From assembly GCF_018885265.1 (NCBI RefSeq), contig NZ_CP076538.1, positions 6,856,001 to 6,920,000 of the forward strand: DNA of 64,000 nt. The letters run 5' to 3'. This DNA is from Amycolatopsis aidingensis (GTDB taxonomy: Bacteria; Actinomycetota; Actinomycetes; Mycobacteriales; Pseudonocardiaceae). Of this stretch, positions 16,916 through 25,561 are shown piece by piece. Position numbers and translations under genes: made by a program. Every line of letters begins with the position of its first letter. Position 1 is the first letter of the stretch. The notes beneath the pieces were generated by a model that saw only the letters and a list, made by a program, of their open reading frames with translations, was not told the origin of the DNA and made no database searches.

Positions 16916-17196
16916 TGTTGATCGTGCATCGCTGCCAGTGCGGGCACCCCGATCTGTGGCACGCCCTGGACGAGAAGGGCCAGCGCACCGGCGCCTGCCT
17001 GGGCCAGTGCGGCTGCTCCAAGGCCGCGTACGGCGGCCCGGAGGTGCTCCCGTCCTGGTCGGCCGGGATGGAGCCGACCAGGCGGGAAACCACCGTGCAC
17101 GAGCCGGGCTACCGGCTGGTGTCGGGAGTGCGCACCTGCGAGTGCGAGCAGTGCCAGACGCGGTACCGCGAGGCAGTCCGGGAGGTGGCTGCGTGA
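16915..17196 (+). CDS. Cys-rich small protein, probable zinc binding
   Basis: 93 residues from ATG 16915. It has clustered cysteines (HRCQCGHPDLWH, GACLGQCGCS, RTCECEQCQTRY) that could form two zinc sites. Family unknown; the spacing recalls zinc-ribbon proteins of actinophages and AICEs. Both ends overlap neighbours by one base (TGATG), so translation is coupled across this gene run. Confidence 0.65.
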   Translation: MLIVHRCQCGHPDLWHALDEKGQRTGACLGQCGCSKAAYGGPEVLPSWSAGMEPTRRETTVHEPGYRLVSGVRTCECEQCQTRYREAVREVAA

Positions 17197-17426
17197 TGTC
17201 CACTTTCGACGTTCTGCGCCGGTACGGCACGGCGGCCCTGTTGCGGTTCGCGGGCGCGGTGCTGCTGTTCCTGCTGCTGCACCTGGTCCGCATCCCCCTC
17301 GTACTCGCCGCTCGGGTGCTGGAGGTGGCGATGCGCCGGGTGGACGGCTACGCGGTCCGGCAGGCCAGCCAGCGCCCACAGGGGCCGATCAACCACTACT
17401 TCGACCGAGGGGAGGTGCCCGCATGA
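17196..17426 (+). CDS. Small membrane protein in transfer gene cluster
   Basis: 76 residues from ATG 17196. It has one strong membrane helix (LLRFAGAVLLFLLLHLVRIPLVLAA, written here as the span of residues 15-39), followed by a basic tail. It resembles in size and position the Spd (spread) proteins of Streptomyces plasmids, which help move DNA between hyphal compartments. This is an inference from context only. Confidence 0.65.
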   Translation: MSTFDVLRRYGTAALLRFAGAVLLFLLLHLVRIPLVLAARVLEVAMRRVDGYAVRQASQRPQGPINHYFDRGEVPA

Positions 17427-17722
17427 CTGAGCACGAGGAGCGCGTGTTGAACGGGGACATCACCCGCACGGACCGGGTTGTGTCCTGGATCGGGTGGCAC
17501 ATCGGTGAGCTGGTCGCGGTTGGGCTGCCGCTGCTGCTCGCGGTGACGGTGACCGTGTGGGCCGCCGCGCTGGCTGTGCTGGCGGGTGCGGTGTGGACGG
17601 TGCACGAGGTGCGCCACGCCCTGCAGCAGCGAGCGCTGCGCGCGCAGAGCCAGCGCCGCCAGCTCGCCAGCGGCACCGAGGACGCCAGCGGTGAGCAGGG
17701 CAGCACGGGGGTGAGCGCATGA
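17423..17722 (+). CDS. Small two-helix membrane protein, Spd-like
   Basis: 99 residues from ATG 17423, overlapping the previous stop by 4 bp. A hydrophobic hairpin at residues 30-62 (IGELVAVGLPLLLAVTVTV, AAALAVLAGAVW) precedes a charged C-terminal tail. Spread-type function is inferred from the position directly before the DUF2637-like and translocase genes. Confidence 0.65.
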   Translation: MTEHEERVLNGDITRTDRVVSWIGWHIGELVAVGLPLLLAVTVTVWAAALAVLAGAVWTVHEVRHALQQRALRAQSQRRQLASGTEDASGEQGSTGVSA

Positions 17723-18885
17723 GTACCTGGCGAGACGAGCGGCGCAAGGACCGTGCGGCCGAGGCGGAGCAGAAGCGGGCCGACCAGCTCGCCGAGGCCG
17801 AGGCCGAGGCCGTGCGGATGGCCGCGATGGCCGAGGCCAACCGGGCAGCTACCGAGCAGGAACACGAGCGGGAGCGGGCTCGCGCCGAGGCGCGCCGGGC
17901 TGAGCGGGCCGAGCGGGCTGCCCGGCGCCGGGCGGTGGTGTCCGGGCTGCGCAGGTGGGCCGCCGGGCACGTGGTCGAGCTGCTGATCTACCCGATCGCG
18001 CTGGTGTCCTTCGTGCTGGCGGCCCCGGCAATGGCCGCGTATGGCAGCGAGGTGTACCGCTCGGTGCTGGGCGCCGGGCTGCCGCTGATCACCGAGCTGG
18101 GCATGTGGGCGTTCGCGGTGGCCGTGCAGGTCACCCGCCACCGCACCCCGCAACGGCCGGTGTGGGCGCTGCAGGTGGGTGTGTGGACTTTCAGCGCGGT
18201 GGCGTTCGGGTTGAACCTGCTGCATGGGCTCACCGTGGGCTGGTCGCACGGCGTCGTGATGGGTGTGGTCGCGGTTGCCGGGGTGGTCGCGCATCAGCTC
18301 ACGGTGGCCTCGCCCCCTCGTTCCCGCGCGGAGCGCGCTGAGGCCCGGATCGCTCGGCTGGCCGAGCGCAAGACGATGCGGGTACGGCGGGCGGCTGTGC
18401 GGCAGGCCGTGGCCGAGATCGACGCGGACGGCTGTGCGCGGCTGCTGTACGCGCCGGGCCGCTACGTGCTCGGCAAGGGCCGGGCGCTGGGCAGGCGGAC
18501 GCTCGTGTCCGCGATCGTGCCGGGGCTGCCGATCGAGGCGCCGATCGATGACGAGCTGGCCGCGCTGGACCGCGAGCTGTCCGATCTGCTCGCGGCCGAT
18601 GGGCCGCCCGCCGAGTCGGGACCGGTGCTCGATCACGGCCCGGTCGCGACCCTCGATGACGAGGGTGACCAGTCAAAATCGAGCGCCGACCGAGGCCCGA
18701 TCGGGGGCCGTGTGGGCCGCTCGATGGAGCAGCTTCACGCCGAGCTGCGCGCCGCCATCGAGGCCGATCCTGCCGGGGTTGACCCGACCTCTGCCGAGTC
18801 CATTCGCCGGGCGCTGCGCTGCGCGCCCAAGTACGCCCGGCAGCTTCGCGATGAGTACCGCGACCGGAAGGGGAACGACCGGTGA
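17719..18885 (+). CDS. DUF2637/SpdB-like membrane protein
   Basis: 388 residues. A long charged coiled coil (about residues 5-75, rich in Ala/Glu/Arg) precedes four membrane helices (about 90-110, 120-140, 150-170 and 175-195), then a basic cytoplasmic tail. This matches AICE proteins carrying DUF2637, which sit just before the TraB-type translocase and are thought to assist intramycelial spread. It overlaps both neighbours by 4 bp. Confidence 0.8.
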   Translation: MSTWRDERRKDRAAEAEQKRADQLAEAEAEAVRMAAMAEANRAATEQEHERERARAEARRAERAERAARRRAVVSGLRRWAAGHVVELLIYPIALVSFVLAAPAMAAYGSEVYRSVLGAGLPLITELGMWAFAVAVQVTRHRTPQRPVWALQVGVWTFSAVAFGLNLLHGLTVGWSHGVVMGVVAVAGVVAHQLTVASPPRSRAERAEARIARLAERKTMRVRRAAVRQAVAEIDADGCARLLYAPGRYVLGKGRALGRRTLVSAIVPGLPIEAPIDDELAALDRELSDLLAADGPPAESGPVLDHGPVATLDDEGDQSKSSADRGPIGGRVGRSMEQLHAELRAAIEADPAGVDPTSAESIRRALRCAPKYARQLRDEYRDRKGNDR

Positions 18886-21110
18886 GCAACCAGGACGAGC
18901 AGCGGCCCGCCGAGCTGGCGGCCGTGCACTACCTCCCGGCGCACCGTGAGGGTGCCGAGACGGCCGCTGGCGGGCCGGTGGTCGAAGGCGAGCTGGTCAC
19001 CGATGAGCAGTATCGCCACCTGACCTCGCAGAAGACGAAGGCCATCGCCCGGTACCAGGGGTACGCCCAGGACGCGGTGACCGTGTACCGAGGGGTGAAG
19101 ACCGCTGCCACGCACGAGCGCACCAAGACCACGGCCAAGGCGGTGGCGCGGAACGTGCTGTATGTGCCGGCCGGGGCGGGTGCGCTGGCCAAGCGGGTGT
19201 GGGAGGCGCACTCGAACTCCCGGTACGAGCGGCAGCTGCGGGCCGCCGAACTGGCCGGTGACCAGGACCTGCTGCAGGAGTGGGAGACGCGCGCGGAGAC
19301 GGCCCGGCAGCGTCGCCATGACCGGACGATGGACTGGCTGGCCGCGCCCGGCAGGCTGGTCAAGGCCCTGGCGGTGTCCGTGGCCTCGCTGGTCGGGTGC
19401 CTGCTCATGCTGGGCATGGTGCTGGCGGTCGCCGATTCCGACATCAGCCTGGTCATCGCGCCGATCGGCGCGTTCCTGGACTTCGTGCAGTGGGTGATGT
19501 GGGTGGTCACCGTGGTGTGGGGGCCGTTGGTGCTGGCCGCCCCGTGGGTGGCCGTTCTCTACCTGTGGAACGAGGGCCGCAAGGCGTCCACCACCCCCGT
19601 GTGGCTGCAGTCCTCAACCACCAGCGGCCACGATTCCGAAGGGGTGCTGGTCACCGCCGATGGGATCGTGCGTGCCCTGCAGCACCTGTCCATCCCGGCG
19701 ATGAACAAGGCGTTCAAGGAAGGCTGGGTCCCGCGGTTCGACCTGAACCCCACCCGCGAGGGCCAGGGCGCGTTCAAGGGCTTCCGCGCGATCGTGGACC
19801 TGCCGATGGGCGTCACGCCGGAGATGGTGGCCGACAAGCGGGCGGTGCTGGCCAAGAACCTCAACCGCAACGCGGTCGAGGTGTGGCCCTCCGACTACGG
19901 CAAGGAGCAGGGCGGGAAGCCGGGCTACGTCAACGTGTACGTGGCCGACTCCGGGGTGATGGACAAGCCCACACCGGAGTACCCGCTGCTCAACGAGGGC
20001 GCGGCCGATGTGTTCGCCGGGGTGCCGGTCGGGATCACGCAACGCGGGGAAGAGGTGCTGTTCCCGCTGGTCGGGTCGAACTTCGTGTTCGGAGGGCAGC
20101 CGGGGCAGGGCAAGTCCAACGCGGGCCGGGTGGTGATGCTCGGCGCGGCGCTGGACCCCCTCGCCGAGCTGCGGGTGCACGTGTTCGCGATGAACGGCGA
20201 CTTCGACGCCTACGCCCCGCGCCTGTCGCACTACCACAAGGGCACCGGCAGCGAGCACGCCGCGCTGGCCACCGAACACCTGCAGGACCTGTACGCCGAG
20301 GTCACCCGCCGCGAAGAGCGGCTGGCGGAACTGGGCGCCAAGAAGCTCACCCGCCCGACCTCGGAGAAGCATCCGGACATGCGGCCGCTGATCGTGTACT
20401 TCTCCGAGTGCCATGAGCTGTTCGGCGACGGCGAGCACGGCAAGATGGCCGCTGAGCTGGCCATCAACGTGGTCAAACGGGGCCGCAAGACCGGTGTCGT
20501 GTGCGGCTTCGACACCCAGTCCGCGCGCACCGACGCCATACCGGGCGAGCTGGTCGAGAACGTCGGCATCAACGGCTGCTTCGCGGTCAAGACCTGGCGG
20601 TCCAACGATGGGTTCCTCGGCGACGGCAGCTTCGCCGCCGGTATCCGGGCCACTGACCTGCGGTTCAACGTGGACCGGGGAACCATGGTCGCCACCGGGG
20701 TGTCCGAGGAGCTGTTCGAGATCCTGCGCACGCACTTCATCGCGGTGGACGATGACACCGGCTGGGACGCCGCCACCGAGGTCATCGCCCGCGCGATGGG
20801 GCTGCTCGGCGAGGGCACCCCGGTCGCCGGGGACCGTCCGGCGCCGCAGATCGAGACCGAGCGAGACCTGCTCGCCGACCTCGATGAGGTGCTGGGCACC
20901 GAGCGGGTACCGGCGGGGGACGTGCTCGGCGCACTGCGCAACCTCGCCCCACGCTGGCGGCCCTACGCCGACTACACCGTTCCGACGCTCCGGGCCGACG
21001 TGAAGGCGCTGGGCGTGAAGGTGGCCCGCACCGGCAACAAGGACTTCATTGATCCGGTCACGGTACGTGAACGGCTCGCCGAGCGGTCGACCAAGGATCT
21101 CGATGAGTGA
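18882..21110 (+). CDS. FtsK/SpoIIIE-type conjugative DNA translocase (TraB/TraSA-like)
   Basis: 742 residues from GTG 18882. N-terminal helices, including membrane segments near residues 165-190 and 200-235, anchor the protein. The motor domain has Walker A (GGQPGQGKSN near 402-411) and Walker B (LIVYFSECHE near 502-511). The C-terminal ~60 residues are helical, like the winged-helix DNA-reading domain of TraB proteins. Such proteins form hexamers that pump double-stranded element DNA into the recipient without relaxase, recognising short repeats at clt. The gene ends directly at the repeat region 21109-21285. Confidence 0.93.
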   Translation: MSNQDEQRPAELAAVHYLPAHREGAETAAGGPVVEGELVTDEQYRHLTSQKTKAIARYQGYAQDAVTVYRGVKTAATHERTKTTAKAVARNVLYVPAGAGALAKRVWEAHSNSRYERQLRAAELAGDQDLLQEWETRAETARQRRHDRTMDWLAAPGRLVKALAVSVASLVGCLLMLGMVLAVADSDISLVIAPIGAFLDFVQWVMWVVTVVWGPLVLAAPWVAVLYLWNEGRKASTTPVWLQSSTTSGHDSEGVLVTADGIVRALQHLSIPAMNKAFKEGWVPRFDLNPTREGQGAFKGFRAIVDLPMGVTPEMVADKRAVLAKNLNRNAVEVWPSDYGKEQGGKPGYVNVYVADSGVMDKPTPEYPLLNEGAADVFAGVPVGITQRGEEVLFPLVGSNFVFGGQPGQGKSNAGRVVMLGAALDPLAELRVHVFAMNGDFDAYAPRLSHYHKGTGSEHAALATEHLQDLYAEVTRREERLAELGAKKLTRPTSEKHPDMRPLIVYFSECHELFGDGEHGKMAAELAINVVKRGRKTGVVCGFDTQSARTDAIPGELVENVGINGCFAVKTWRSNDGFLGDGSFAAGIRATDLRFNVDRGTMVATGVSEELFEILRTHFIAVDDDTGWDAATEVIARAMGLLGEGTPVAGDRPAPQIETERDLLADLDEVLGTERVPAGDVLGALRNLAPRWRPYADYTVPTLRADVKALGVKVARTGNKDFIDPVTVRERLAERSTKDLDE

Positions 21111-21285
21111 GTGAGACCGGTTCGACCGTCCCGGACACCGCCACACGGCACCCGAACGGCCCGCGCTCGGTGGCTTCTCACTCGCTCACTTTCTAACTCT
21201 TCGCAGCTCACACCTTGAGCAGGGGTGAGACGACCGCGAGTTAGAAATCTAACTCGAAATCCGCGCTCTCACTCCGATCTCACTC
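21109..21285. repeat. Candidate clt / translocase recognition repeats
   Basis: The 8-mer TCTCACTC occurs at 21176-21183, 21267-21274 and 21278-21285, and once inverted at 21109-21116. CGAGTTAGA/TCTAACTCG (21237-21245 and 21248-21256) is a 9-bp palindrome with a further TCTAACTC half-site at 21192-21199. The 21111-21368 gap right after the translocase gene is where the cis-acting transfer locus lies in Streptomyces plasmids, and TraB binds 8-bp repeats there. Confidence 0.55.
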
Positions 21286-21368
21286 GCCAGGCGGCACCCG
21301 CTCTGGGTGTCCGCCCCGGCACCCCCTACCCCAAATCAGTCACACACGGTCACGTCGAGAGGAGCGTC

Positions 21369-21812
21369 ATGGGACGCTACGACACCAGCCAGGACCTGAC
21401 CCGCCTGGTGACCTGCCACCACGAAGCCGGGCACGCCATCGCACACCAGGTCGGTGGCGGCACCGTCCACCATGTCCGGATCGTCAGCGACCACGAGGGC
21501 TACATGCGCCCGGCAGACGAGTTCGACCCGGACAACCCGCTGCCGTGGCTGGTCATGATCCTCGCGGGCAGCGAGGCCGCAGCCCGGTTCCTGACCCGCC
21601 ACGGCTACAGCCTCGGCGAGGGCCGCCGCATCCAACGCGGCTGGTGCCACGACGACCGAACGATGTTCCGCCGCTATGCCCGAGGCACCGGAATCGCCGA
21701 GGGCCGGGCACGGCGCGAGGCGCAGCGACTCGTACGGCGGCACTGGCGGCAAATCGACCGCCTCGCCACCAAGCTCGACCGGCGCGGACGGCTCACCGGC
21801 CCGCGCCTGTGA
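21369..21812 (+). CDS. HEAGH-motif protein, M41-peptidase-like
   Basis: 147 residues from ATG 21369 after GAGAGGAGCG. HEAGH (18-22), within CHHEAGHAIAHQVGG followed by VHHVRI, strongly resembles the zinc site of FtsH-type M41 peptidases. No AAA+ domain is present. The C-terminal half is basic and helical (RARREAQRLVRRHWRQIDRL spans about residues 115-134), suggesting nucleic-acid or membrane contact. Third zinc ligand not identified. It could be an active small protease or a catalytically idle homologue; its role in the element is unknown. Confidence 0.7.
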   Translation: MGRYDTSQDLTRLVTCHHEAGHAIAHQVGGGTVHHVRIVSDHEGYMRPADEFDPDNPLPWLVMILAGSEAAARFLTRHGYSLGEGRRIQRGWCHDDRTMFRRYARGTGIAEGRARREAQRLVRRHWRQIDRLATKLDRRGRLTGPRL

Positions 21813-21896
21813 CCACTGCCGGGCCGGTCACGAGACCCGAACCTCACCGGCCCGGCAGCCCCCACCCGCTCGCTCCTTCAACCAGAAGGGTTCTCA

Positions 21897-22700
21897 ATGG
21901 ACACCCGCGACCACCTCACCACCACCGCACCCCAACCGAGCAGGCTGGCGCCGGTCGCCGCGCTCGGGGCCACCAAGACCAGCCACCGCTGGACGGAGCA
22001 GCCCGGCAACTGGGACCGCCTGAACAGCAGAGCGCTGTTCGCCTCGGATAACGAGTGGGGCATCCCCAGCCTGCCGGTGGCCCGGCTCGTGCCTGCTCGG
22101 TTGGTGCCCTACACCGCCCGGCACCAGGCCACCACCGCCGCCACCCAGCGGCACCGCGAGCAGGCCGCGATCCACTTCTTCCTGGACGACTACCGGTTCG
22201 AGACCGTGTGGACCAAGCCCGAACGCGGCCTGTCCCGCTGCCGCGCTGTGGGTGCGGCGCTGACCCCGGACTTCAGCCTGTGGGCCACCATGCCGCCCGC
22301 GATGCAGCTCTGGCAGGTCTACCGCTCCCGCTGGTGCGGCGCCTGGCTGCTGCACCACGGCATCCACGTGATCCCCACCGTGTCCTGGTCCACCCCGGAC
22401 ACCTACCGATTCGCCTTCGCCGGACTCCCGACCGGGTCGGTGGTGGCGATCTCCACCGTGGGCATCCTCCGCGACCCCGAGGCCCGTCAGCTGTTCGCCG
22501 AGGGGTTCACCGCCATGCTGCACCGGCTGGCCCCCAGCGTGGTGCTGGTCTACGGCCGGGCCCTCCCCGAGGCGGCCGCCGCCGTGGTGCCGCCCGGCAC
22601 GCGGGTGCGGTACTACCCCACCCGCTGGGCCACCCACGAAGCCCACCGGCGGGCGGCGCGAACCGAGCAGGCGCAGGCCGGGCCGGGGGGTGGTCGGTGA
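21897..22700 (+). CDS. DUF4417 protein
   Basis: 267 residues from ATG 21897, with AGAAGGG upstream. The middle carries the DUF4417 signature blocks: IHFFLDDYRFETVW, LTPDFSLWATMPPAMQLWQVYRSRWCGAWL, VIPTVSW, and GLPTGSVVAISTVG, here listed in part. DUF4417 proteins are frequent on phages and mobile elements, and their function is not established. The gene overlaps the next start (TGATG). Confidence 0.85.
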   Translation: MDTRDHLTTTAPQPSRLAPVAALGATKTSHRWTEQPGNWDRLNSRALFASDNEWGIPSLPVARLVPARLVPYTARHQATTAATQRHREQAAIHFFLDDYRFETVWTKPERGLSRCRAVGAALTPDFSLWATMPPAMQLWQVYRSRWCGAWLLHHGIHVIPTVSWSTPDTYRFAFAGLPTGSVVAISTVGILRDPEARQLFAEGFTAMLHRLAPSVVLVYGRALPEAAAAVVPPGTRVRYYPTRWATHEAHRRAARTEQAQAGPGGGR

Positions 22701-23107
22701 TGGGAGGCCGAGGAGGAAAAGGCCGCGCACCCCGCCAGCCCGACCACGGCCCGGCCGAGCCACTGCTGCCACCCGAGGCCACCGCACGCCCCGAACCACC
22801 CACCGAGGAACCGGCCGAGCGCGACGAGACGGGTGGGCTGGAGTCCCGTCTGCTGGATGCCTACACCGAGCTGGCCAGCAAACCCCAGGACTGGATCCGG
22901 CTGGCCCGCCTGCGCGAGGCACTGGGCAACCCCGACAAGGCCGAGATGGACCAAATCCTGCTGGCCATGACCCGCACCGGACTCGCGCACCTCGCCCCGG
23001 ACTCCAACCGCAAGACCCTCACCGACGCCGACCACGCCGCCTCCGTCCGCATCGGCAGCGAGCACAAACACCTGATCGCCATCGAACCCGACTACTGGGA
23101 CCGCTAA
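22700..23107 (+). CDS. Hypothetical protein with helical C-terminal domain
   Basis: 135 residues from ATG 22700. The first 45 residues are Gly/Pro/Glu-rich and likely disordered. The remainder (LESRLLDAYTELASKPQDW, IRLARLREALGNPDKAEMD) looks like a small winged-helix domain, ending in an ...IAIEPDYWDR tail. It may be a DNA-binding accessory to the replication genes that follow; no family is recognised. Confidence 0.65.
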   Translation: MGGRGGKGRAPRQPDHGPAEPLLPPEATARPEPPTEEPAERDETGGLESRLLDAYTELASKPQDWIRLARLREALGNPDKAEMDQILLAMTRTGLAHLAPDSNRKTLTDADHAASVRIGSEHKHLIAIEPDYWDR

Positions 23108-23131
23108 GCCTCACCGGAAGGACATCACCCG

Positions 23132-24019
23132 ATGACTACCGCAACCGTGAGCACGAACGAGAATCCGTTGCTGGAGTGGGCGCTGTATCTGGCGGCGATG
23201 GGCTGGCCGGTGTTCCCGCTGCGCCCGCTGACCAAGCGGCAGCCCGCGATCAAGAACTGGGAGCACCGGGCGACGACCGACTCCACCCGTATCCGCCGAT
23301 GCTGGGCCGCTGACCGGTGGAACATCGGGCTGGCCACCGGCCCCGCCGGTCTCGTTGTGGTCGACCTGGACACGCTGAAGGACGGTGAGACCGGAGTGGA
23401 CGGTATGACCGCTCTGGTCGAGGTGGCTGCTGAGCGGGGCGGGCCGGTGCCGGAGACCTACACCGTGGTCACGCCCTCCGGTGGACGACACCTGTACTAC
23501 CGCTGCCCGGCGGGGGTGTGCCTGCGCAACACCCAAGGGCAGGTACGGCCGCGTGTGGACACCCGCGCCGGGGGCGGGTACGTGGTCGCTCCGGGCTCGG
23601 TGACCCCGGACGGCGGGTATGAGCTGTTCGACGATCGAGACCCTGCCGAACTGCCCGGCTGGTTGGTCCAGGCCCTCGCCGAGCGGCCCGCAACGGCCAA
23701 CTCAGCGCCCGTTCAGATCCGCTCTACCGACCCGAGCGCCTACGGCTCGGCGGCACTGCGGGGTGAGGCCAAGCGGGTGCGAGACGCCCAGCCAGGCCGC
23801 TACAACGAGGTGCTGTCCACTGCCGCGTACACCATCGGCCGCAAGGTCGGGGCCGGGCTGATCGACCACGCCACCGCCCGCGCCGAGCTGCTTGCCGCCG
23901 GGGAGACCCTGATCGGCTCCGCGCACTGGCCGCCCAACCTCCGCGAGGTCACCAGGGTCGTGGATGCCGGGCTCACCAAGGGCGCCGGAAACCCAGTCCG
24001 CAGGAAGGACGCTGCCTGA
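23132..24019 (+). CDS. Prim-pol domain replication protein
   Basis: 295 residues. The bifunctional primase-polymerase fold is shown by ALYLAAMGWPVFPLRP near the N-terminus, a DxD metal site in LVVVDLDT, SGGRHLYYR with the conserved His, and a late GSAHWPPNLREV block. This class primes and extends DNA without a separate primase, and defines the prim-pol type of AICE replicon. It overlaps the DUF3631 gene (TGATG), so the two are likely one replication unit. Confidence 0.9.
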   Translation: MTTATVSTNENPLLEWALYLAAMGWPVFPLRPLTKRQPAIKNWEHRATTDSTRIRRCWAADRWNIGLATGPAGLVVVDLDTLKDGETGVDGMTALVEVAAERGGPVPETYTVVTPSGGRHLYYRCPAGVCLRNTQGQVRPRVDTRAGGGYVVAPGSVTPDGGYELFDDRDPAELPGWLVQALAERPATANSAPVQIRSTDPSAYGSAALRGEAKRVRDAQPGRYNEVLSTAAYTIGRKVGAGLIDHATARAELLAAGETLIGSAHWPPNLREVTRVVDAGLTKGAGNPVRRKDAA

Positions 24020-25362
24020 TGAGCACGCCCACCGACACCGAGGCCGTCGCCGCGATCGATGGCGTCCTCGGCGACACCGGGCGCGGCCTGTGCTGCCAGT
24101 GCGGGCGCCCGCTCGGTGACTCACCTTCGACCGACTTCTGTACCGAGAACTGCCAACAGGTTTGGCGCGCCCGCAACGGTGCCGTGCACGCCGGGCATGA
24201 GGTGCTGGACCGGGTGCGGGACTTCGTGGCCCGGTTCAACGTGTTCCCGTCCGAGCACTGCGCGCCGATGCTCGCGCTCTGGTACGCCCACACGCACGCG
24301 GCGGACCACTTCTACGTCACGCCCCGGCTGATCCTGTCCAGCGTGGAACCGGGCTCCGGCAAGACCCGCGTGCTGGAGGTGGCCCAGTTCCTCGTACGGG
24401 CACCGGAGATGACTATCTCCGCGACCACGGCCGCGCTGTTCCGCATGGTGTCCGATGGGCCGATCACCATCCTGTTCGATGAGGTCGACACGATCTTCAA
24501 CACCAAGAGCGGCGGCAACAACGAGGACCTGCGCGGCCTGCTCAACGCCGGGTACAAGCGCTCGGCGACCGTGGCCCGCTGCGTCGGTGACGCCAAGGCC
24601 ATGAAGGTCGACCGGTTCCATGTCTACGCTCCGGCCGCGCTGGCCGGCATCGCCGGGAACATGCCCGCCACCATCACCACCCGCGCCATCACCGTGCACA
24701 TGCAGCGTCGCCGCGAAGATGAGGAGGTCGAGGAGTTCTGGGAGGAAGAGGTCGAGACCGAGGCCGCTCCCTTGCGGGACATGCTCGCCACCTGGGTCGA
24801 GTCGGTCACCGACAAGATCAGCCGAGGTAGGCCAGCCATGCCCACCGGGGTGCGCGACCGGCCCGCCGAGATCTGGCGGCCCCTGATCGCCATCGCCGAC
24901 GCTGCCGGTGGGCACTGGCCCGACACCGCCAGGGCCGCCTGCAGTCACTTCGTGGAGGTCGCCAACGCCGACCGCAACGGCGGGGGACAACGGCTGCAGC
25001 TCCTCGCCGACCTGCGGGACCTGTTCGCCGCGCGGGGCACCGACCGGTTACCCACTGCCGAGATCCTCGCCGGGCTGCATGACCTCGATGAGTCCGACTG
25101 GGCCGACCTGGACGGCAGGCCGCTCGACGCGCGGCGGCTGGCCAAGATGCTCAAGCCCTACGGCGTGGAGTCCCGCACGTTCAAGCTCCCGAACGGCAGC
25201 ACGCCCAAGGGCTACCGCACGACCGGCCCCGGTGGGCTCGCCGACGCCTGGCAGCGCTACCTGCCCACATCCGCAACTGCCGCAACCTCCGCAACCGCGC
25301 AGGTCAACCAGGTTGCGGATACGGGGGAGGTTGCGGATACAAGCGCAACCCGCAACCAGTGA
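24019..25362 (+). CDS. DUF3631 ATPase, replication helicase-like
   Basis: 447 residues. A short zinc-finger-like segment comes first (CCQCGRPLG...FCTENCQQVW, near residues 19-50). A P-loop domain follows with Walker A (PGSGKTR near 110-117) and Walker B (ILFDEVDTIF near 150-159), then the DUF3631 C-terminal part. The last ~30 residues are Thr/Ala/Val repeats because the DNA iterons begin inside the coding sequence. It probably unwinds or remodels the origin for the prim-pol enzyme. Confidence 0.85.
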   Translation: MSTPTDTEAVAAIDGVLGDTGRGLCCQCGRPLGDSPSTDFCTENCQQVWRARNGAVHAGHEVLDRVRDFVARFNVFPSEHCAPMLALWYAHTHAADHFYVTPRLILSSVEPGSGKTRVLEVAQFLVRAPEMTISATTAALFRMVSDGPITILFDEVDTIFNTKSGGNNEDLRGLLNAGYKRSATVARCVGDAKAMKVDRFHVYAPAALAGIAGNMPATITTRAITVHMQRRREDEEVEEFWEEEVETEAAPLRDMLATWVESVTDKISRGRPAMPTGVRDRPAEIWRPLIAIADAAGGHWPDTARAACSHFVEVANADRNGGGQRLQLLADLRDLFAARGTDRLPTAEILAGLHDLDESDWADLDGRPLDARRLAKMLKPYGVESRTFKLPNGSTPKGYRTTGPGGLADAWQRYLPTSATAATSATAQVNQVADTGEVADTSATRNQ

Positions 25363-25489
25363 CCATCCGCACCGGCCACCGCAGGTTGCGGACGTAAGCG
25401 CAACCCCCGCCGTATCCGCAACCCCCTGACCAGCCAAGTTGCCCAGGTTGCGGAGGTTGCGGACAACCCCAGCCCGGCGCAGCCGCAAC
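25271..25489. repeat. Iteron cluster, candidate replication origin of the AICE
   Basis: CCGCAAC occurs 6 times on the plus strand (25271, 25280, 25289, 25350, 25416, 25483) and 5 times inverted as GTTGCGG (25312, 25330, 25385, 25447, 25456). The first three are tandem 9-mers. Two equal dyads, GGTTGCG-N8-CGCAACC, lie at 25329-25350 and 25384-25405. The cluster overlaps the 3' end of the DUF3631 gene and fills most of the 25363-25561 gap. Position after the Rep genes and before xis fits an iteron origin or Rep-binding locus. Confidence 0.75.
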
Positions 25490-25561
25490 CACTGACCGGA
25501 AGGAGCCACCCGTGTTCATCGCCATCTGCCACAGCCACACCACCGGGGAAAGGCCACACGG

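Noticed and set aside
25271..25489. CRISPR array
   Set aside because: Repeats are 7 bp, in both orientations and irregularly spaced, with no spacers of uniform length and no cas genes.
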